Assembly: GCF_000720635.1 (NCBI RefSeq)
Contig: NZ_JOCF01000037.1
Span: 62,001 to 126,000, forward strand
From: Streptomyces sp. NRRL WC-3742
GTDB taxonomy: Bacteria > Actinomycetota > Actinomycetes > Streptomycetales > Streptomycetaceae
Direction: 5' to 3'
DNA length: 64,000 nucleotides
The notes under the pieces were generated by a model, which saw only the letters and a program-made list of their open reading frames with translations, searched no databases and had not been told where the DNA came from. Positions 8,771 to 17,730 of this stretch are shown one piece after another (within the stretch, counting starts at the first letter, position 1; every line of letters begins with the position of its first letter). Both the position numbers and the translations under genes were made by a program.

Positions 8771-8810
8771 ACTACCTGCGTTACCTGCACTACCTGCACG
8801 TACTACCTGT
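8771..8810. repeat. Tandem 9-bp iterations upstream of rimM
   Basis: Three abutting units (actacctgc at 8771, gttacctgc at 8780, actacctgc at 8789), then a fourth (actacctgt) at 8802 after a 4-nt gap. On the minus strand each reads GCAGGTA, giving several weak SD-like AGGT cores between the upstream terminator and the rimM start. Non-coding. Confidence 0.8.
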
Positions 8811-8824
8811 ACGAATGCCGAAAA

Positions 8825-8859
8825 AGGCCGACCGGGACGACATGCGTCCCGGCCGGCCT
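8825..8859 (-). terminator. Intrinsic terminator after khpA
   Basis: Fifteen-bp stem with one mismatch and a 5-nt loop, followed on the minus strand by TTTTT. It ends the rpsP-khpA transcript, or attenuates before rimM-trmD. Confidence 0.8.
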
Positions 8860-8890
8860 CAAGCCCCTGACGGCTGCACGAGCGGCAGCG

Positions 8891-9130
8891 TCAGCGAATG
8901 TTGTCCGCGTCGACCAGGTCGACCCGGACGTTGCGACCGCCGAGGGCGCCGACCACGGTGCGCAGAGCGCGCGCCGTGCGGCCGCCCCGGCCGATCACCT
9001 TGCCGAGGTCATCGGGGTGCACTCGCACCTCGATGGTGTTGCCCCGACGCAGGTTGCGCGAGCGCACCTGCACCTCGTCGGGGTGCTCGACGATGCCCTT
9101 CACCAGGTGGTCGAGGGCGTCCTCGATCAC
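8891..9130 (-). CDS. khpA: KH-domain RNA-binding protein KhpA
   Basis: 79-residue single type-II KH domain protein. The GxxG loop is GRGG in DLGKVIGRGGRTARALRTVV. In firmicutes KhpA pairs with KhpB (Jag/EloR); the partner is not in this window. GTG at 9130 follows the rpsP stop by two bases, with GAGG 7 nt before, so translation is coupled. Older annotations call this UPF0109. Confidence 0.94.
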   Translation of the reverse strand: MIEDALDHLVKGIVEHPDEVQVRSRNLRRGNTIEVRVHPDDLGKVIGRGGRTARALRTVVGALGGRNVRVDLVDADNIR

Positions 9131-9132
9131 GC

Positions 9133-9561
9133 TCAGACCTCGGCGGTGGCGTCGGCCTCGGCCTCGGCCTTGTCCGACTTCTTGGCCTTCGGGGTGATGG
9201 CGACACCGGTGGTGGCGTCCTCGAAGCCGGCGACGGCCTTCGCGAACAGGTGCGAGAAGTCCTCGACCTTGGGCTCGGCGACGAGCAGCGGGGCCGGGGC
9301 CGGCAGGCCCTTGTACTTCTGCCAGTCGCCGGTCAGCTTGAGGATGGCGAGCACCGGCTCGGTCGGCTGGGCGCCGACGGACAGCCAGTACTGGGCGCGG
9401 TCGCTGTCGACCTCGATCTTCGAGGGGTTGTAGGTCGGCTGGTAGATGCCGATCTCCTCGATCGCGCGACCGTCACGCTTGGTGCGCGAGTCGGCGACGA
9501 CGATGCGGTAGTGCGGGGAGCGAATCTTGCCGAGACGCTTCAGCTTGATCTTGACTGCCAC
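9133..9561 (-). CDS. rpsP: 30S ribosomal protein S16
   Basis: [20 protein letters not shown] and the [18 protein letters not shown] segment identify S16. The 142-residue form has a C-terminal extension of about 55 residues (from residue ~85) that is rich in Lys, Ala and Glu, as is common in actinobacteria. GTG start with GGAG about 11 nt upstream. First gene of the rpsP-khpA unit; its promoter must lie between 9562 and the terminator at 9756. Confidence 0.97.
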   Translation of the reverse strand: MAVKIKLKRLGKIRSPHYRIVVADSRTKRDGRAIEEIGIYQPTYNPSKIEVDSDRAQYWLSVGAQPTEPVLAILKLTGDWQKYKGLPAPAPLLVAEPKVEDFSHLFAKAVAGFEDATTGVAITPKAKKSDKAEAEADATAEV

Positions 9562-9899
9562 GGGAGTGGATTCTCCAGGTGTTGACGTGGGTGAGCGGCC
9601 TCGCCGTCCGCGTGGGGTTGCGGGGCAGACCGTTCAAGGGACACGCCAGCCGTAGGAGAGAGGGGTCCTGCTCGGCTGCCGAGTACTCAGCTGTCCATTG
9701 TGCCACAGCGCCGGGGGCCGACTTCACCCGGCTGCTCACGGGCCTGGCCAGGCTCGACCGGGAGCCCCCGCTCCCGGTCCGCCCGCAGACTCACCGTTGT
9801 CGTTGCACTGCTCGCGCCGGACGCCTCACGCGCCGGACGTTTCGGGGCACCGCTCGACCGAGGCCGCCCGCACGGCCGCCGACCGGTTCCGCCCCGGGG
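9562..9899 (-). other. Intergenic region upstream of rpsP
   Basis: 338 bp without a gene. It contains the terminator of the SprT-like gene (9756-9779). A possible minus-strand -10 CACAAT (9702-9697) has no good -35, so the rpsP promoter is only tentatively placed. Confidence 0.5.
9756..9779 (-). terminator. Hairpin downstream of the SprT-like gene
   Basis: Perfect 10-bp stem GACCGGGAGC/GCTCCCGGTC with a CCCC loop, about 120 bp after the SprT-like stop in minus reading. No U-tract, as is usual for Streptomyces terminators. Confidence 0.6.
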
Positions 9900-10478
9900 T
9901 CACGCGATCTTGAACGGCTGCTGGCACGCGCCGCAGACGATGGACGCCTGCGCGAGCACCGACGGCACGACGCGCACGTTGCGCCCGCACCCGCACACCG
10001 CCTTGACCCGGACGCCGCCCCCGGAGGAGCCGTGCCGGGCGGCCGGTCCGCGGAAGGCCCGCGTCCCGCCCTCGCCGGCCACCGCTTCCTGGTGCGCGCC
10101 GAGGGCGCGGTCCAGACGCTCGATGGTGCCGGCGTAGCGTTCCTGGGTCTCCTTGAGCATGGTCACCTGGGAGAAGCCGCTGCTGGCGTGCGGTTCGACC
10201 GGGTGCGCCAGGCCCAGCTCGGAAGCGAGCATCAGGAAGCGCCGGTTGTGGTAGCGGCCGGCCCGCGAGGTGTCCCGGATGTCCCGGGCCGCGGCCAGAC
10301 CGTGGGCAGCCTCGTGGAGCAGGCGCTCGAAACCGAGCCGTGTTCCACAGGCCGAGGAGGATTCGCCGATCAGGGCCTCGGGAGAGGCCAGGTCGGGGAG
10401 ATCCCGGTGATGGGCCTGGATGTCGCTCCAGGCGGCGGCCAGTTCGGCCGCGAGAACGAGGGGCTGTGTCGTGCTCAC
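9900..10478 (-). CDS. SprT-like zinc metalloprotein
   Basis: 192-residue protein. An HExxH-type motif HEAAH near residue 54 is followed by a DTSRAGRYHNRRFLMLASELGL segment (split here: DTSRAGRYHNRRF, then LMLASELGL) that matches the YHN-F pattern of SprT-like proteases. The C-terminus carries a zinc ribbon: CGCG about residue 162 and CGAC near residue 182. The family relates to SprT/Spartan, which degrade DNA-protein crosslinks in eukaryotes; bacterial function is unproved. GTG at 10478 is the best start by homologous length, but no clear SD is present. Alternative: a non-proteolytic zinc protein. Confidence 0.75.
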   Translation of the reverse strand: MSTTQPLVLAAELAAAWSDIQAHHRDLPDLASPEALIGESSSACGTRLGFERLLHEAAHGLAAARDIRDTSRAGRYHNRRFLMLASELGLAHPVEPHASSGFSQVTMLKETQERYAGTIERLDRALGAHQEAVAGEGGTRAFRGPAARHGSSGGGVRVKAVCGCGRNVRVVPSVLAQASIVCGACQQPFKIA

Positions 10479-10875
10479 GCTAGACCAACGATGGAGTGCG
10501 AGCCGATGTTCCGCATGTTCCCGTCCTTCGGGAATTCCCAGGGAACTCCCAGGAATGCAAGGCCGCGCGCGAATTGCGCGTTCCGGATCTGACGCAAGAC
10601 CAACCCCCTGCCGGTTTCGGCCCGCACTGGACGCCGGGCCTGGTGAATTCCGTCCGGGAACGGGCTGTCGCCCCCAGGACGTACGGCCCGCGGCCTCTGT
10701 CGAGTTGACAGGGCCACGGGCCGTACACCGTACCGCTATTCCGTTAATGCCGGGAGTTGACCGGCCAGTAGGTATGTCCGCGGTCAACGCGATCGGGAAG
10801 AGTTACCGGATTCTTACCCGACCGCATTCCGGGCGAATATCGCCGTAATCGGTCGTCGGAAGCGGCGCGCCGTCA
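10479..10875. other. Intergenic region between proS and the SprT-like gene
   Basis: 397 bp. It holds the large hairpin 10681-10726 and an inverted repeat GTTGACCG...CGGTCAAC (10756-10763 and 10781-10788). The base composition is less GC-rich than the flanks. No coding pattern is seen. The promoter of the SprT-like gene should be here but I cannot place it. Confidence 0.5.
10681..10726 (-). terminator. Large hairpin downstream of proS
   Basis: A 19-bp stem with one mismatch and one bulge: arms begin GTACGGCCCG and end CGGGCCGTAC, loop about 5 nt. It lies about 150 bp past the proS stop. Probably the proS terminator; no U-tract. Confidence 0.7.
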
Positions 10876-12288
10876 TCAGTACGCACGCGCGACGATCGCG
10901 ATGTTGCCCTCCTGGTCGTCCGTGGCCGGCACGGAACCGTCCGCGGCGACGATGCAGCGCACCGTGACGCCCTGCTCGGAGAGCTTGGCCTCGCCCTCCG
11001 CGCCGAGGTCGGCCCAGGAGATGCGGCCCCAGCCGGTGGCGGCGGCCTCCACGGCCTCGTCGAGGGTCTTGACGTCGACCGTACGGGCCTCGCGGCGCTC
11101 GCGCGACTGGCGCAGCAGCAGCGCCTGGTCCTCCTCCAGGATGCCCGGCAGCAGCTCGGCCAGCCCGTCGATGGAGACGGGCTCCTTGCCGCCGGGGATG
11201 CGGCGCGCCAGCATCGCGGTGCCGTTCTCGAGGTCGCGCGGGCCGACCTCGATGCGCACCGGAACGCCCTTGAGCTCCCAGTCCACGGCCCGGCGGCCGA
11301 ACGGGGTGTCGGTGCGGTCGTCGACCACCACGCGGACGCCGGCGGCCTCCAGCTTCGCGCCGATCTCGCGGACCTTGGCGATCACCGCGTCGTCGCCCTT
11401 GATGGCGAGCACCACGGCCTGGACGGCGGCCAGGCGCGGGGGCACCCGCAGGCCGTTGTCGTCGCCGTGGGACATGATCAGGCCGCCGACCATGCGGGTC
11501 GAGACGCCCCAGGAGGTCTGCCAGACGTACTCGCGCTCGGCACCCTGCAGCTGGTAGGTGGTGTTGAACGCCTTGGCGAAGTTCTGGCCCAGCTCGTGGC
11601 TGGTGCCCATCTGCAGCGCCTTGCCGTCGCCCATCATGCCCTCGAGGGTGAGGGTGTTGATGGCGCCGGCGAAGCGCTCCTTGGCGGTCTTGCGGCCAAG
11701 CACGACGTCGATGCCGAGCACGTTGGTCATGAAGTCGCCGTAGACCTGGGTGTGGATCATCGAGGCGTAGTCGCGGGCGTCCTCGTACGTGGCGTGGGCC
11801 GTGTGGCCCTCCTGCCAGAGGAACTCGGTGGTGCGCAGGAAGACGCGCGGGCGCAGCTCCCAGCGGACCACGTTGGCCCACTGGTTGATCAGCAGGGGCA
11901 GGTCCCGGTGGCTCTGCACCCACTTGGAGAAGTACTCGTTGATGATCGTCTCGGAGGTGGGCCGGACGACGACCGGCTCCTCGAGCTGCTTGCCGCCGCC
12001 GTGGGTGACCACCGCGAGCTCGGGCGCGAAGCCCTCGACGTGCTCGGCCTCCCTGGTCAGGTAGGACTGCGGGATGAACATCGGGAAGTAGGCGTTCTGC
12101 GCGCCGGCCTTCTTGATGCGGGCGTCCATCTCCTGCTGCATCCGCTCCCACAGGCCGTAGCCGTACGGTCGGATGACCATGGTGCCGCGCACCGGACCGT
12201 TGTCGGCCAGCTCGGCCTTGTTGATGAGGTCCTGGTACCAGCGCGGGAAGTCTTCCGCCTGGGGGGTGAGAACGGGTGCCTTAGCCAT
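10876..12288 (-). CDS. proS: Prolyl-tRNA synthetase, archaeal/eukaryotic-type
   Basis: 470-residue class II synthetase that charges tRNA-Pro. Motif 2 and neighbouring segments (VVRPTSETIINEYFSKW, LRPRVFLRTTEFLWQEGHTA) and the start MAKAPVLTPQAEDFPRWYQDL match the short ProRS type without the large INS editing domain, found in archaea, eukaryotes and some bacteria. The C-terminal zinc-like domain ends IAIVARAY. ATG at 12288. Many Streptomyces carry a bacterial-type ProRS elsewhere, so this may be a second or replacement enzyme; that cannot be decided from this window. Monocistronic: hairpin after it, divergent methyltransferase upstream. Confidence 0.94.
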   Translation of the reverse strand: MAKAPVLTPQAEDFPRWYQDLINKAELADNGPVRGTMVIRPYGYGLWERMQQEMDARIKKAGAQNAYFPMFIPQSYLTREAEHVEGFAPELAVVTHGGGKQLEEPVVVRPTSETIINEYFSKWVQSHRDLPLLINQWANVVRWELRPRVFLRTTEFLWQEGHTAHATYEDARDYASMIHTQVYGDFMTNVLGIDVVLGRKTAKERFAGAINTLTLEGMMGDGKALQMGTSHELGQNFAKAFNTTYQLQGAEREYVWQTSWGVSTRMVGGLIMSHGDDNGLRVPPRLAAVQAVVLAIKGDDAVIAKVREIGAKLEAAGVRVVVDDRTDTPFGRRAVDWELKGVPVRIEVGPRDLENGTAMLARRIPGGKEPVSIDGLAELLPGILEEDQALLLRQSRERREARTVDVKTLDEAVEAAATGWGRISWADLGAEGEAKLSEQGVTVRCIVAADGSVPATDDQEGNIAIVARAY

Positions 12289-12475
12289 GGGCGGAATGGT
12301 ACGGGGGGCGGCGCCCCGACTTCGAATCCGTTTCACCGAGGGGGCGCACGACCGCGACACGCGCGCACCACCCCGCACCCCTCTGGACGCCGGGCCCAAC
12401 CCGCTGTTCGCTGGAGTGGGGCGGGACTTTGGGGGAGCCGTAGCAGCACACCGAAGGACCGGATGGGAGGCCGCG

Positions 12476-13336
12476 ATGGCTTCAGCTCGCACGACCGGCA
12501 CGACCGTACGACCCGCAGGCGCACGGGCGCACCACCCGCAGCCTGCGGCCGCCGGACCCGCGCGGGCGCGCGACTGGGCGGAGATCCAGGAACGCATGCT
12601 GGTGCCGCTCTACGAGGCGGTCCACGACCGGCTGGAGGTCGGCCCGGCGAGCAGCGTGCTGGGCCTGGGGTGCCGGTCCGGGCTGGCCCTGCTGCTCGCG
12701 GCCGGGCGCGGCGCCCAGGTGGCCGGGCAGGAGCCCGGGGACGACCTGCGCGCCCTGGCCCACGGCCGCCGGCTGCGGGTCTGCGCCGGGGCCCGTACGA
12801 CCGCCGCCGCCACCCGGTCGGCCCATTCGGTGGTGACGGTCTTCGAGCAGCTGCCGGGCTGCGCCGATCCGGGCCCGGTGGTGGCCGAGGCGGCCCGGCT
12901 GACGCTGCCGGGCGGGCACGTGGTGCTGGCCGTCTGGGGACCGCCGGAGCGCTGCGAGAGCGCCCCCGTGCTGGACGTGGCGCGCCGGATGGCGGGGCGC
13001 ACGGGCGCACGCGACCCCTTCGAGACGAGCGCTCCCGGCGTGCTGGAGGACCTGCTCGCCCCGGCGGGCCTGCGCCCGGCGGGCAGCGGCCGGGTGTCCT
13101 GCCCGTTCGCCTATCCGGACCTGGACAGCGCGGTGCGGGGGCTGCTCTCCACGGGCCTGTTCGAGGCGGCGGAGGAGTTCTCGGGCGCCTCGCTGGTGGC
13201 CAAGGAGCTGGAGGTGGCGCTGCAGCCGTTCCTGCGGCCGGACGGCTCGGTGCGGATGGAGAACGTCTTCCGCTACGTGATCGCCGAGCGTCCCCGCCGA
13301 ACCGCAGGGGATCGCCGAGCCGCAGGGGACCGCTGA
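12476..13336 (+). CDS. Class I SAM-dependent methyltransferase
   Basis: 286-residue protein. The nucleotide-binding motif I reads SSVLGLGCRSGLALLLAA near residue 58, followed by a Rossmann-like pattern ending in LPGGHVVLAVWGPPERC (motif post-III). The substrate is unknown; the C-terminal part resembles small-molecule methyltransferases of the ubiE-like type. Motif I has GCRSG instead of the usual GxGxG, so activity should be checked. ATG at 12476 with GGGAGG 5 nt upstream. The C-terminal RRTAGDRRAAGDR reflects a short DNA duplication just before the stop. Plus-strand single gene facing ftsH. Confidence 0.8.
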   Translation: MASARTTGTTVRPAGARAHHPQPAAAGPARARDWAEIQERMLVPLYEAVHDRLEVGPASSVLGLGCRSGLALLLAAGRGAQVAGQEPGDDLRALAHGRRLRVCAGARTTAAATRSAHSVVTVFEQLPGCADPGPVVAEAARLTLPGGHVVLAVWGPPERCESAPVLDVARRMAGRTGARDPFETSAPGVLEDLLAPAGLRPAGSGRVSCPFAYPDLDSAVRGLLSTGLFEAAEEFSGASLVAKELEVALQPFLRPDGSVRMENVFRYVIAERPRRTAGDRRAAGDR

Positions 13337-13362
13337 GCCGACGAAAGCCTCCGAACGGAAAA

Positions 13363-13397
13363 CCGGGGGCGCCCGCCACCATGGCGAGCGCCCCCGG
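13363..13397. terminator. Bidirectional terminator between methyltransferase and ftsH
   Basis: Sixteen-bp stem with one mismatch and a 3-nt loop, between two converging genes. Confidence 0.75.
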
Positions 13398-13406
13398 CCG
13401 TACGGT

Positions 13407-15338
13407 TCACGCCTGCGGCCGGTCCTCGTCCTCCGTCTCGCGCGGCACCCCGGCCGCCCGGTACGCCTCCGCCTCGCCCAGCGTCTCCGCCTCCAGCAGC
13501 GCCGCCGCCAGCGCGTCCAGCCGGGGCCGCTCCTCGGTCAGCAGCCGCACCGCCTCGTCGTAGCACTCGGCGACGATCCGCCGGGCCTCCTCGTCCACCG
13601 CGTCCAGGGTGGTCGGCGCGGCCGAGAGCCCGTACGCGCCCTGCGGGTCGCTGGGCACCGCCGTGAGCCGCCCGACGCGCTCGCTCATGCCCCAGCGCCC
13701 GGCCATGCCCCGGGCGATGTTGGTGACCTGCTCCAGGTCGCTCTCGGCGCCCGTGGTGATCACCCCGTAGACCACCTGCTCGGCCGCCATGCCGCCGAGC
13801 GCGCCGATGATCCGGCCGCGCAGGTAGGGCTCGGTGTACGAGTAGCGGTCGTTCTCCGGGGTGGAGAGGGTCACGCCGAGGGCGCGGCCGCGCGGCACGA
13901 TGGTGATCTTGCGGACGGGGTCGGCGCCGGGCTGGAGCATGCCCAGCAGGGCGTGCCCGCTCTCGTGGTAGGCCGTGCGCTCGCGCTCCTCCTGCGGCAT
14001 CACCAGCGGCCGTACGGCGCCCAGTTGGACCTTCTCCAGGGCGTCCGAGAGGTCCCGCTCGTTGACGGCGTCCTGGTCCCGCTTGACGGCCAGCAGGGCG
14101 GCCTCGTTGACGAGGTTGGCGAGCTCGGCGCCGGTCATCCCGGGGGTGACCTTGGCCAGCTGGGTGAGGTCGGCGCTCCCGGCCAGCGGGACGGACCTGG
14201 TGTGGATGCGCAGGATCGCGGCGCGGCCCTCGCGGTCGGGCGGGCTGACGGTGATCCGCCGGTCGAAGCGGCCGGGGCGCAGCAGCGCCGGGTCGAGCAC
14301 GTCGGCCCGGTTGGTGGCGGCGATGACGATGACGCCCTCGGAGCCGCTGAAGCCGTCCATCTCGGTGAGGATCTGGTTGAGCGTCTGCTCGCGCTCGTCG
14401 TGCCCGCCCATGCCGCCGCCGGCGCCGCGCTGGCGGCCGATGGTGTCGATCTCGTCGATGAAGATGATCGCCGGGGCGACCTTGCGGGCCTCGGCGAAGA
14501 GCTCGCGCACCCGGCTGGCGCCGACGCCGACGATCATCTCGATGAACTCGGAGGCGGAGGCGGAGAAGAACGGCACGTTCGCCTCCCCGGCCACGGCCCG
14601 GGCGAGCAGGGTCTTGCCCGTTCCGGGCGGGCCGCTGAGCAGCACGCCGCGCGGCATCTTGGCGCCGAGCCTGCGGTAGCGCTCGGGGTTCTTCAAGTAG
14701 TCGACGACCTCGGTGAGTTCGGCCTCGACCTCGTCGATGCCGGCGACGTCGGCGAAGGTGGTGCGCCTGCCCTGGTCGGCGGTGACGGGCTTGGGCGGGG
14801 CCTTGCGGCCCAGGGGCCCGCCGCCGAGCCCCCCGGCCATCCGGCGGGCGAGCAGCACCCAGATGAAGATCAGCAGCAGCATCGGGGCGAGTGAGAGCAG
14901 CAGGTTCGTCAGGAAGCTGCGCTGCTGCACCGGCGAGGTGGCGGTGACCTCGACGCCCTTCTCCTGGAGGGTGGTCCAGAGGTTGTCGCCCGCGAAGGAG
15001 GGGCGCTGGGTGTCGAACTCGGTGTAGTTGCCCTTGCCGCCGTCAGGTTTGGGCTGGGCGGACTTGAGGGTGCCCTCGATCGCGTCGCCCTTGGCGTAGA
15101 TCTTGGTGATGTTGCCCTTGTTCAGCTGGTTGTTGAACTCGGTGTAGCTGATCGTGGTCGCGCCCTGGTTGCCGAAGAAGGACAGCAGCAGGTCGGAGAT
15201 CAGGAAGACCACGAGGGCGGTGAGGACGAGACCCGCCCAGCCGCCGGGCATCCGGCGGCGGGGCGGCGGCGGGGGCGGGGCGCCCTCGGACCGCCAGGGC
15301 TGGTCCGGGGTCTGACGGGGCGGCACGGGTTCGGTCAC
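13407..15338 (-). CDS. ftsH: ATP-dependent zinc metalloprotease FtsH
   Basis: 643-residue membrane AAA+ protease. Two membrane helices (~33-55, [19 protein letters not shown]; ~137-160, [17 protein letters not shown]) flank an extracytoplasmic segment. Walker A GPPGTGKT at ~236, Walker [10 protein letters not shown], the SRH region with RPGRFDR, and the zinc site HESGH at ~459 are all present. Degrades misassembled membrane proteins and regulatory proteins. GTG at 15338 is chosen as MTEPVPPRQ...; the open frame extends far upstream but without family similarity. Downstream of, but not clearly cotranscribed with, the GNAT gene. Confidence 0.95.
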   Translation of the reverse strand: MTEPVPPRQTPDQPWRSEGAPPPPPPRRRMPGGWAGLVLTALVVFLISDLLLSFFGNQGATTISYTEFNNQLNKGNITKIYAKGDAIEGTLKSAQPKPDGGKGNYTEFDTQRPSFAGDNLWTTLQEKGVEVTATSPVQQRSFLTNLLLSLAPMLLLIFIWVLLARRMAGGLGGGPLGRKAPPKPVTADQGRRTTFADVAGIDEVEAELTEVVDYLKNPERYRRLGAKMPRGVLLSGPPGTGKTLLARAVAGEANVPFFSASASEFIEMIVGVGASRVRELFAEARKVAPAIIFIDEIDTIGRQRGAGGGMGGHDEREQTLNQILTEMDGFSGSEGVIVIAATNRADVLDPALLRPGRFDRRITVSPPDREGRAAILRIHTRSVPLAGSADLTQLAKVTPGMTGAELANLVNEAALLAVKRDQDAVNERDLSDALEKVQLGAVRPLVMPQEERERTAYHESGHALLGMLQPGADPVRKITIVPRGRALGVTLSTPENDRYSYTEPYLRGRIIGALGGMAAEQVVYGVITTGAESDLEQVTNIARGMAGRWGMSERVGRLTAVPSDPQGAYGLSAAPTTLDAVDEEARRIVAECYDEAVRLLTEERPRLDALAAALLEAETLGEAEAYRAAGVPRETEDEDRPQA

Positions 15339-15442
15339 CCCCCGGACGATACGGACAGGCGCTCGGGCGGGCCAATCGCAACGCCGCGCCCGAGCGGCCG
15401 TACGGGCCGGTGGCGCCCCCTCCGACCAGCGGCGACGCGGCC

Positions 15443-15958
15443 TCAGGCGACGGCGCCGGGCCACTCCTCGGCGGTGAGCGCGTACCGCTCGTGGTCGCGC
15501 CAGTCGCCCTGGAGGAAGAGCATCCGCGGGGTGAAGCCCTCGTGCCGGAAGCCCAGCCGCCTGGCCATGGCGATGGAGCGCTCGTTCTCCGGCTGCACGT
15601 TGATCTCCAGCCGGTGCAGGCCCAGCCCGCCGGCGGAGTCGGGGGCGAAGCAGCGGTCGACGACCAGGCGCAGGCCCTCGGTCATCCGCCCGGTGCCGGC
15701 GAAGGGCAGGTACGCGTCGTAGCCGAGCGTGGCGTTGCAGAACCGGCCCATCACGATGTTGGCGACGTTCACCTTGCCGACCAGTCCGCCGGTGTCCCGG
15801 TCGATGATCAGGTAGGTGCGCAGGCCCGACCCCTGGCGCTTCATCAGGTCGGGCAGCCCGTCCGGCTCGACGGGGTTCCACCGCCCGATGTGGTCGGCGG
15901 ACCTGCGGACCGCCTCGGCGTACACGACCTCGTCCTCGGCCCTGGGGGCCCTGATCAT
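15443..15958 (-). CDS. GNAT family N-acetyltransferase (RimJ-like)
   Basis: 171-residue GNAT protein: MIRAPRAEDEVVYAEAVRRS, the GKVNVANIVMGRFCNATLGY beta-bulge region, then GLGLHRLEINVQPENERSIA, the typical RimJ/RimL segment. It should transfer acetyl from acetyl-CoA to an N-terminus or small amine; substrate unknown. Starts at ATG 15958 (GGGGG upstream) or ATG 15985 are both possible. It is downstream of ffh on the same strand with a short gap. Confidence 0.85.
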   Translation of the reverse strand: MIRAPRAEDEVVYAEAVRRSADHIGRWNPVEPDGLPDLMKRQGSGLRTYLIIDRDTGGLVGKVNVANIVMGRFCNATLGYDAYLPFAGTGRMTEGLRLVVDRCFAPDSAGGLGLHRLEINVQPENERSIAMARRLGFRHEGFTPRMLFLQGDWRDHERYALTAEEWPGAVA

Positions 15959-16068
15959 CACTCGCACGCCCCCATCATGGGACATGCCGGTGGCCCGTCG
16001 CCCCCAGTACCGATCGACTGGCGCCCGGACGACGGGCCACACGGGTCACGCGGGGACCAGGCCGTGGC

Positions 16069-17628
16069 CTACAGCAGGTCCTTGAACTCCTTGGGCAGCT
16101 CGAAGTCGGCCGGGCCCTTGCCCGCACCGAGCCCGAACGCGCCGCCGTCGGCCTCCTGGCCGCCGGGGCCGAGCGCCCGGCGCTGCGCGGCCGCGGCCTC
16201 CTCCTGCGCCCGCTTGAGCGGGTTGCCGCTCTTGCGCTTGCCCTTGGCCTGCGGCGCCTTCTTGCCGGACTTCTTCCCCCCGCCGCCCATGCCGGGGATG
16301 CCCGGCATGCCGGGCACGCCCTTGCCGGAGGCCATCGCGGACATCATCTTGCGGGCGTCGAAGAACCGCTCGACCAGGTTCTTCACCTCGCCGACCTGGA
16401 CGCCTGAACCCTTGGCGATGCGGGCCCGGCGGGAGCCGTTGATCAGCTCCGGCTCGGCGCGCTCGGTCGGGGTCATCGACTTGATGATCGCGCCGACGCG
16501 GTTGACGTCCTTGTCGTCGATGTTGTTGATCTGGTCCCGGATCTGGCCCATGCCGGGCAGCATGCCGAGCAGCTTGGAGATCGAGCCCATCTTCTGGACC
16601 TGCTCGAGCTGCGACAGGAAGTCGTCCAGGGTGAACTGCTTCGGGCCGCCGCGCAGCTTGGCCGCGATCTTCTCGGCCTCGGCCTGGGAGAAGGTCTGCT
16701 CGGCCTTCTCGATCAGCGAGAGGACGTCACCCATGCCGAGGATGCGCGAGGCCATCCGGTCGGGGTGGAAGGCGTCGAAGTCGTCGACCTTCTCGCCGTT
16801 GGAGGCGAACATGATCTGCCGGCCGGTGACGTGCGCGACCGACAGGGCGGCACCGCCGCGGGCGTCGCCGTCGAGCTTGGAGAGCACGACACCGGTGAAG
16901 TCGACGCCGTCGAGGAACGCCTGCGCGGTGGTGACCGCGTCCTGGCCGACCATCGCGTCGACGACGAACAGGACCTCGTCCGGGTTCACCGCGGCGCGGA
17001 TGTCGGCGGCCTGCTGCATCAGCTCGGCGTCGATGCCGAGGCGGCCGGCGGTGTCGACGACGACGACGTCGTACTGCTTCTGCTTGGCGTACTCGATCGA
17101 GTCCTTCGCCACCTGCACCGGGTCGCCGACGCCGTTGCCCGGCTGCGGGCCGTAGAAGGCCACGCCGGCGCGCTCGGCGACCACCTGGAGCTGGTTGACG
17201 GCGTTGGGGCGCTGGAGGTCGCAGGCGACCAGCAGCGGGGTGTGCTTCTGGGACTTGAGCCAGTGGCCGAGCTTGCCCGCGAGGGTGGTCTTACCGGCAC
17301 CCTGCAGACCGGCCAGCATGATGACCGTCGGGCCGTTCTTCGCGAACCGCACCCGGCGGGTCTCGCCGCCGAGGATCGCGATGAGCTCCTCGTTGACGAT
17401 CTTGATGATCTGCTGCGCCGGGTTCAGCGCGCCCGAGACCTCGACACCGAGCGCCCGGTCCTTGACCTGCTTGATGAAGGCCCGGACGACCGGCAGCGCG
17501 ACGTCCGCCTCCAGCAGCGCGATGCGGATCTCGCGGGCGGTGGCATCGATGTCCGCCTCGCTGAGGCGGCCCTTGCCACGGAGGTTCTTGAACGTCGCTG
17601 CGAGGCGATCGGAAAGGGTGTCGAACAC
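16069..17628 (-). CDS. ffh: Signal recognition particle protein Ffh
   Basis: 519-residue SRP54 homologue. N domain from MFDTLSDRLAATFKNLRGKG; G domain with GLQGAGKTT at ~106, DTAGR and the TKLD-like SKLDGD; M domain with the methionine-rich GKGVPGMPGIPGMGGGGKK tail. Works with the SRP RNA and FtsY (also in this window) to target membrane proteins. The start is GTG 17628; an ATG nine codons up gives no family match. A basic Gly/Lys tail extends the C-terminus to LPKEFKDLL, typical of actinobacteria. Confidence 0.97.
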   Translation of the reverse strand: MFDTLSDRLAATFKNLRGKGRLSEADIDATAREIRIALLEADVALPVVRAFIKQVKDRALGVEVSGALNPAQQIIKIVNEELIAILGGETRRVRFAKNGPTVIMLAGLQGAGKTTLAGKLGHWLKSQKHTPLLVACDLQRPNAVNQLQVVAERAGVAFYGPQPGNGVGDPVQVAKDSIEYAKQKQYDVVVVDTAGRLGIDAELMQQAADIRAAVNPDEVLFVVDAMVGQDAVTTAQAFLDGVDFTGVVLSKLDGDARGGAALSVAHVTGRQIMFASNGEKVDDFDAFHPDRMASRILGMGDVLSLIEKAEQTFSQAEAEKIAAKLRGGPKQFTLDDFLSQLEQVQKMGSISKLLGMLPGMGQIRDQINNIDDKDVNRVGAIIKSMTPTERAEPELINGSRRARIAKGSGVQVGEVKNLVERFFDARKMMSAMASGKGVPGMPGIPGMGGGGKKSGKKAPQAKGKRKSGNPLKRAQEEAAAAQRRALGPGGQEADGGAFGLGAGKGPADFELPKEFKDLL

Positions 17629-17730
17629 GTCGTCGCGGGTCCTCTGCGGCATCGGTATCGGTACGGTCGTCGCCCCCAAGGGTATCCGGCCGCCCCGGGT
17701 ACGGTCTCCACCCCTACCCGGACGGGCTTT

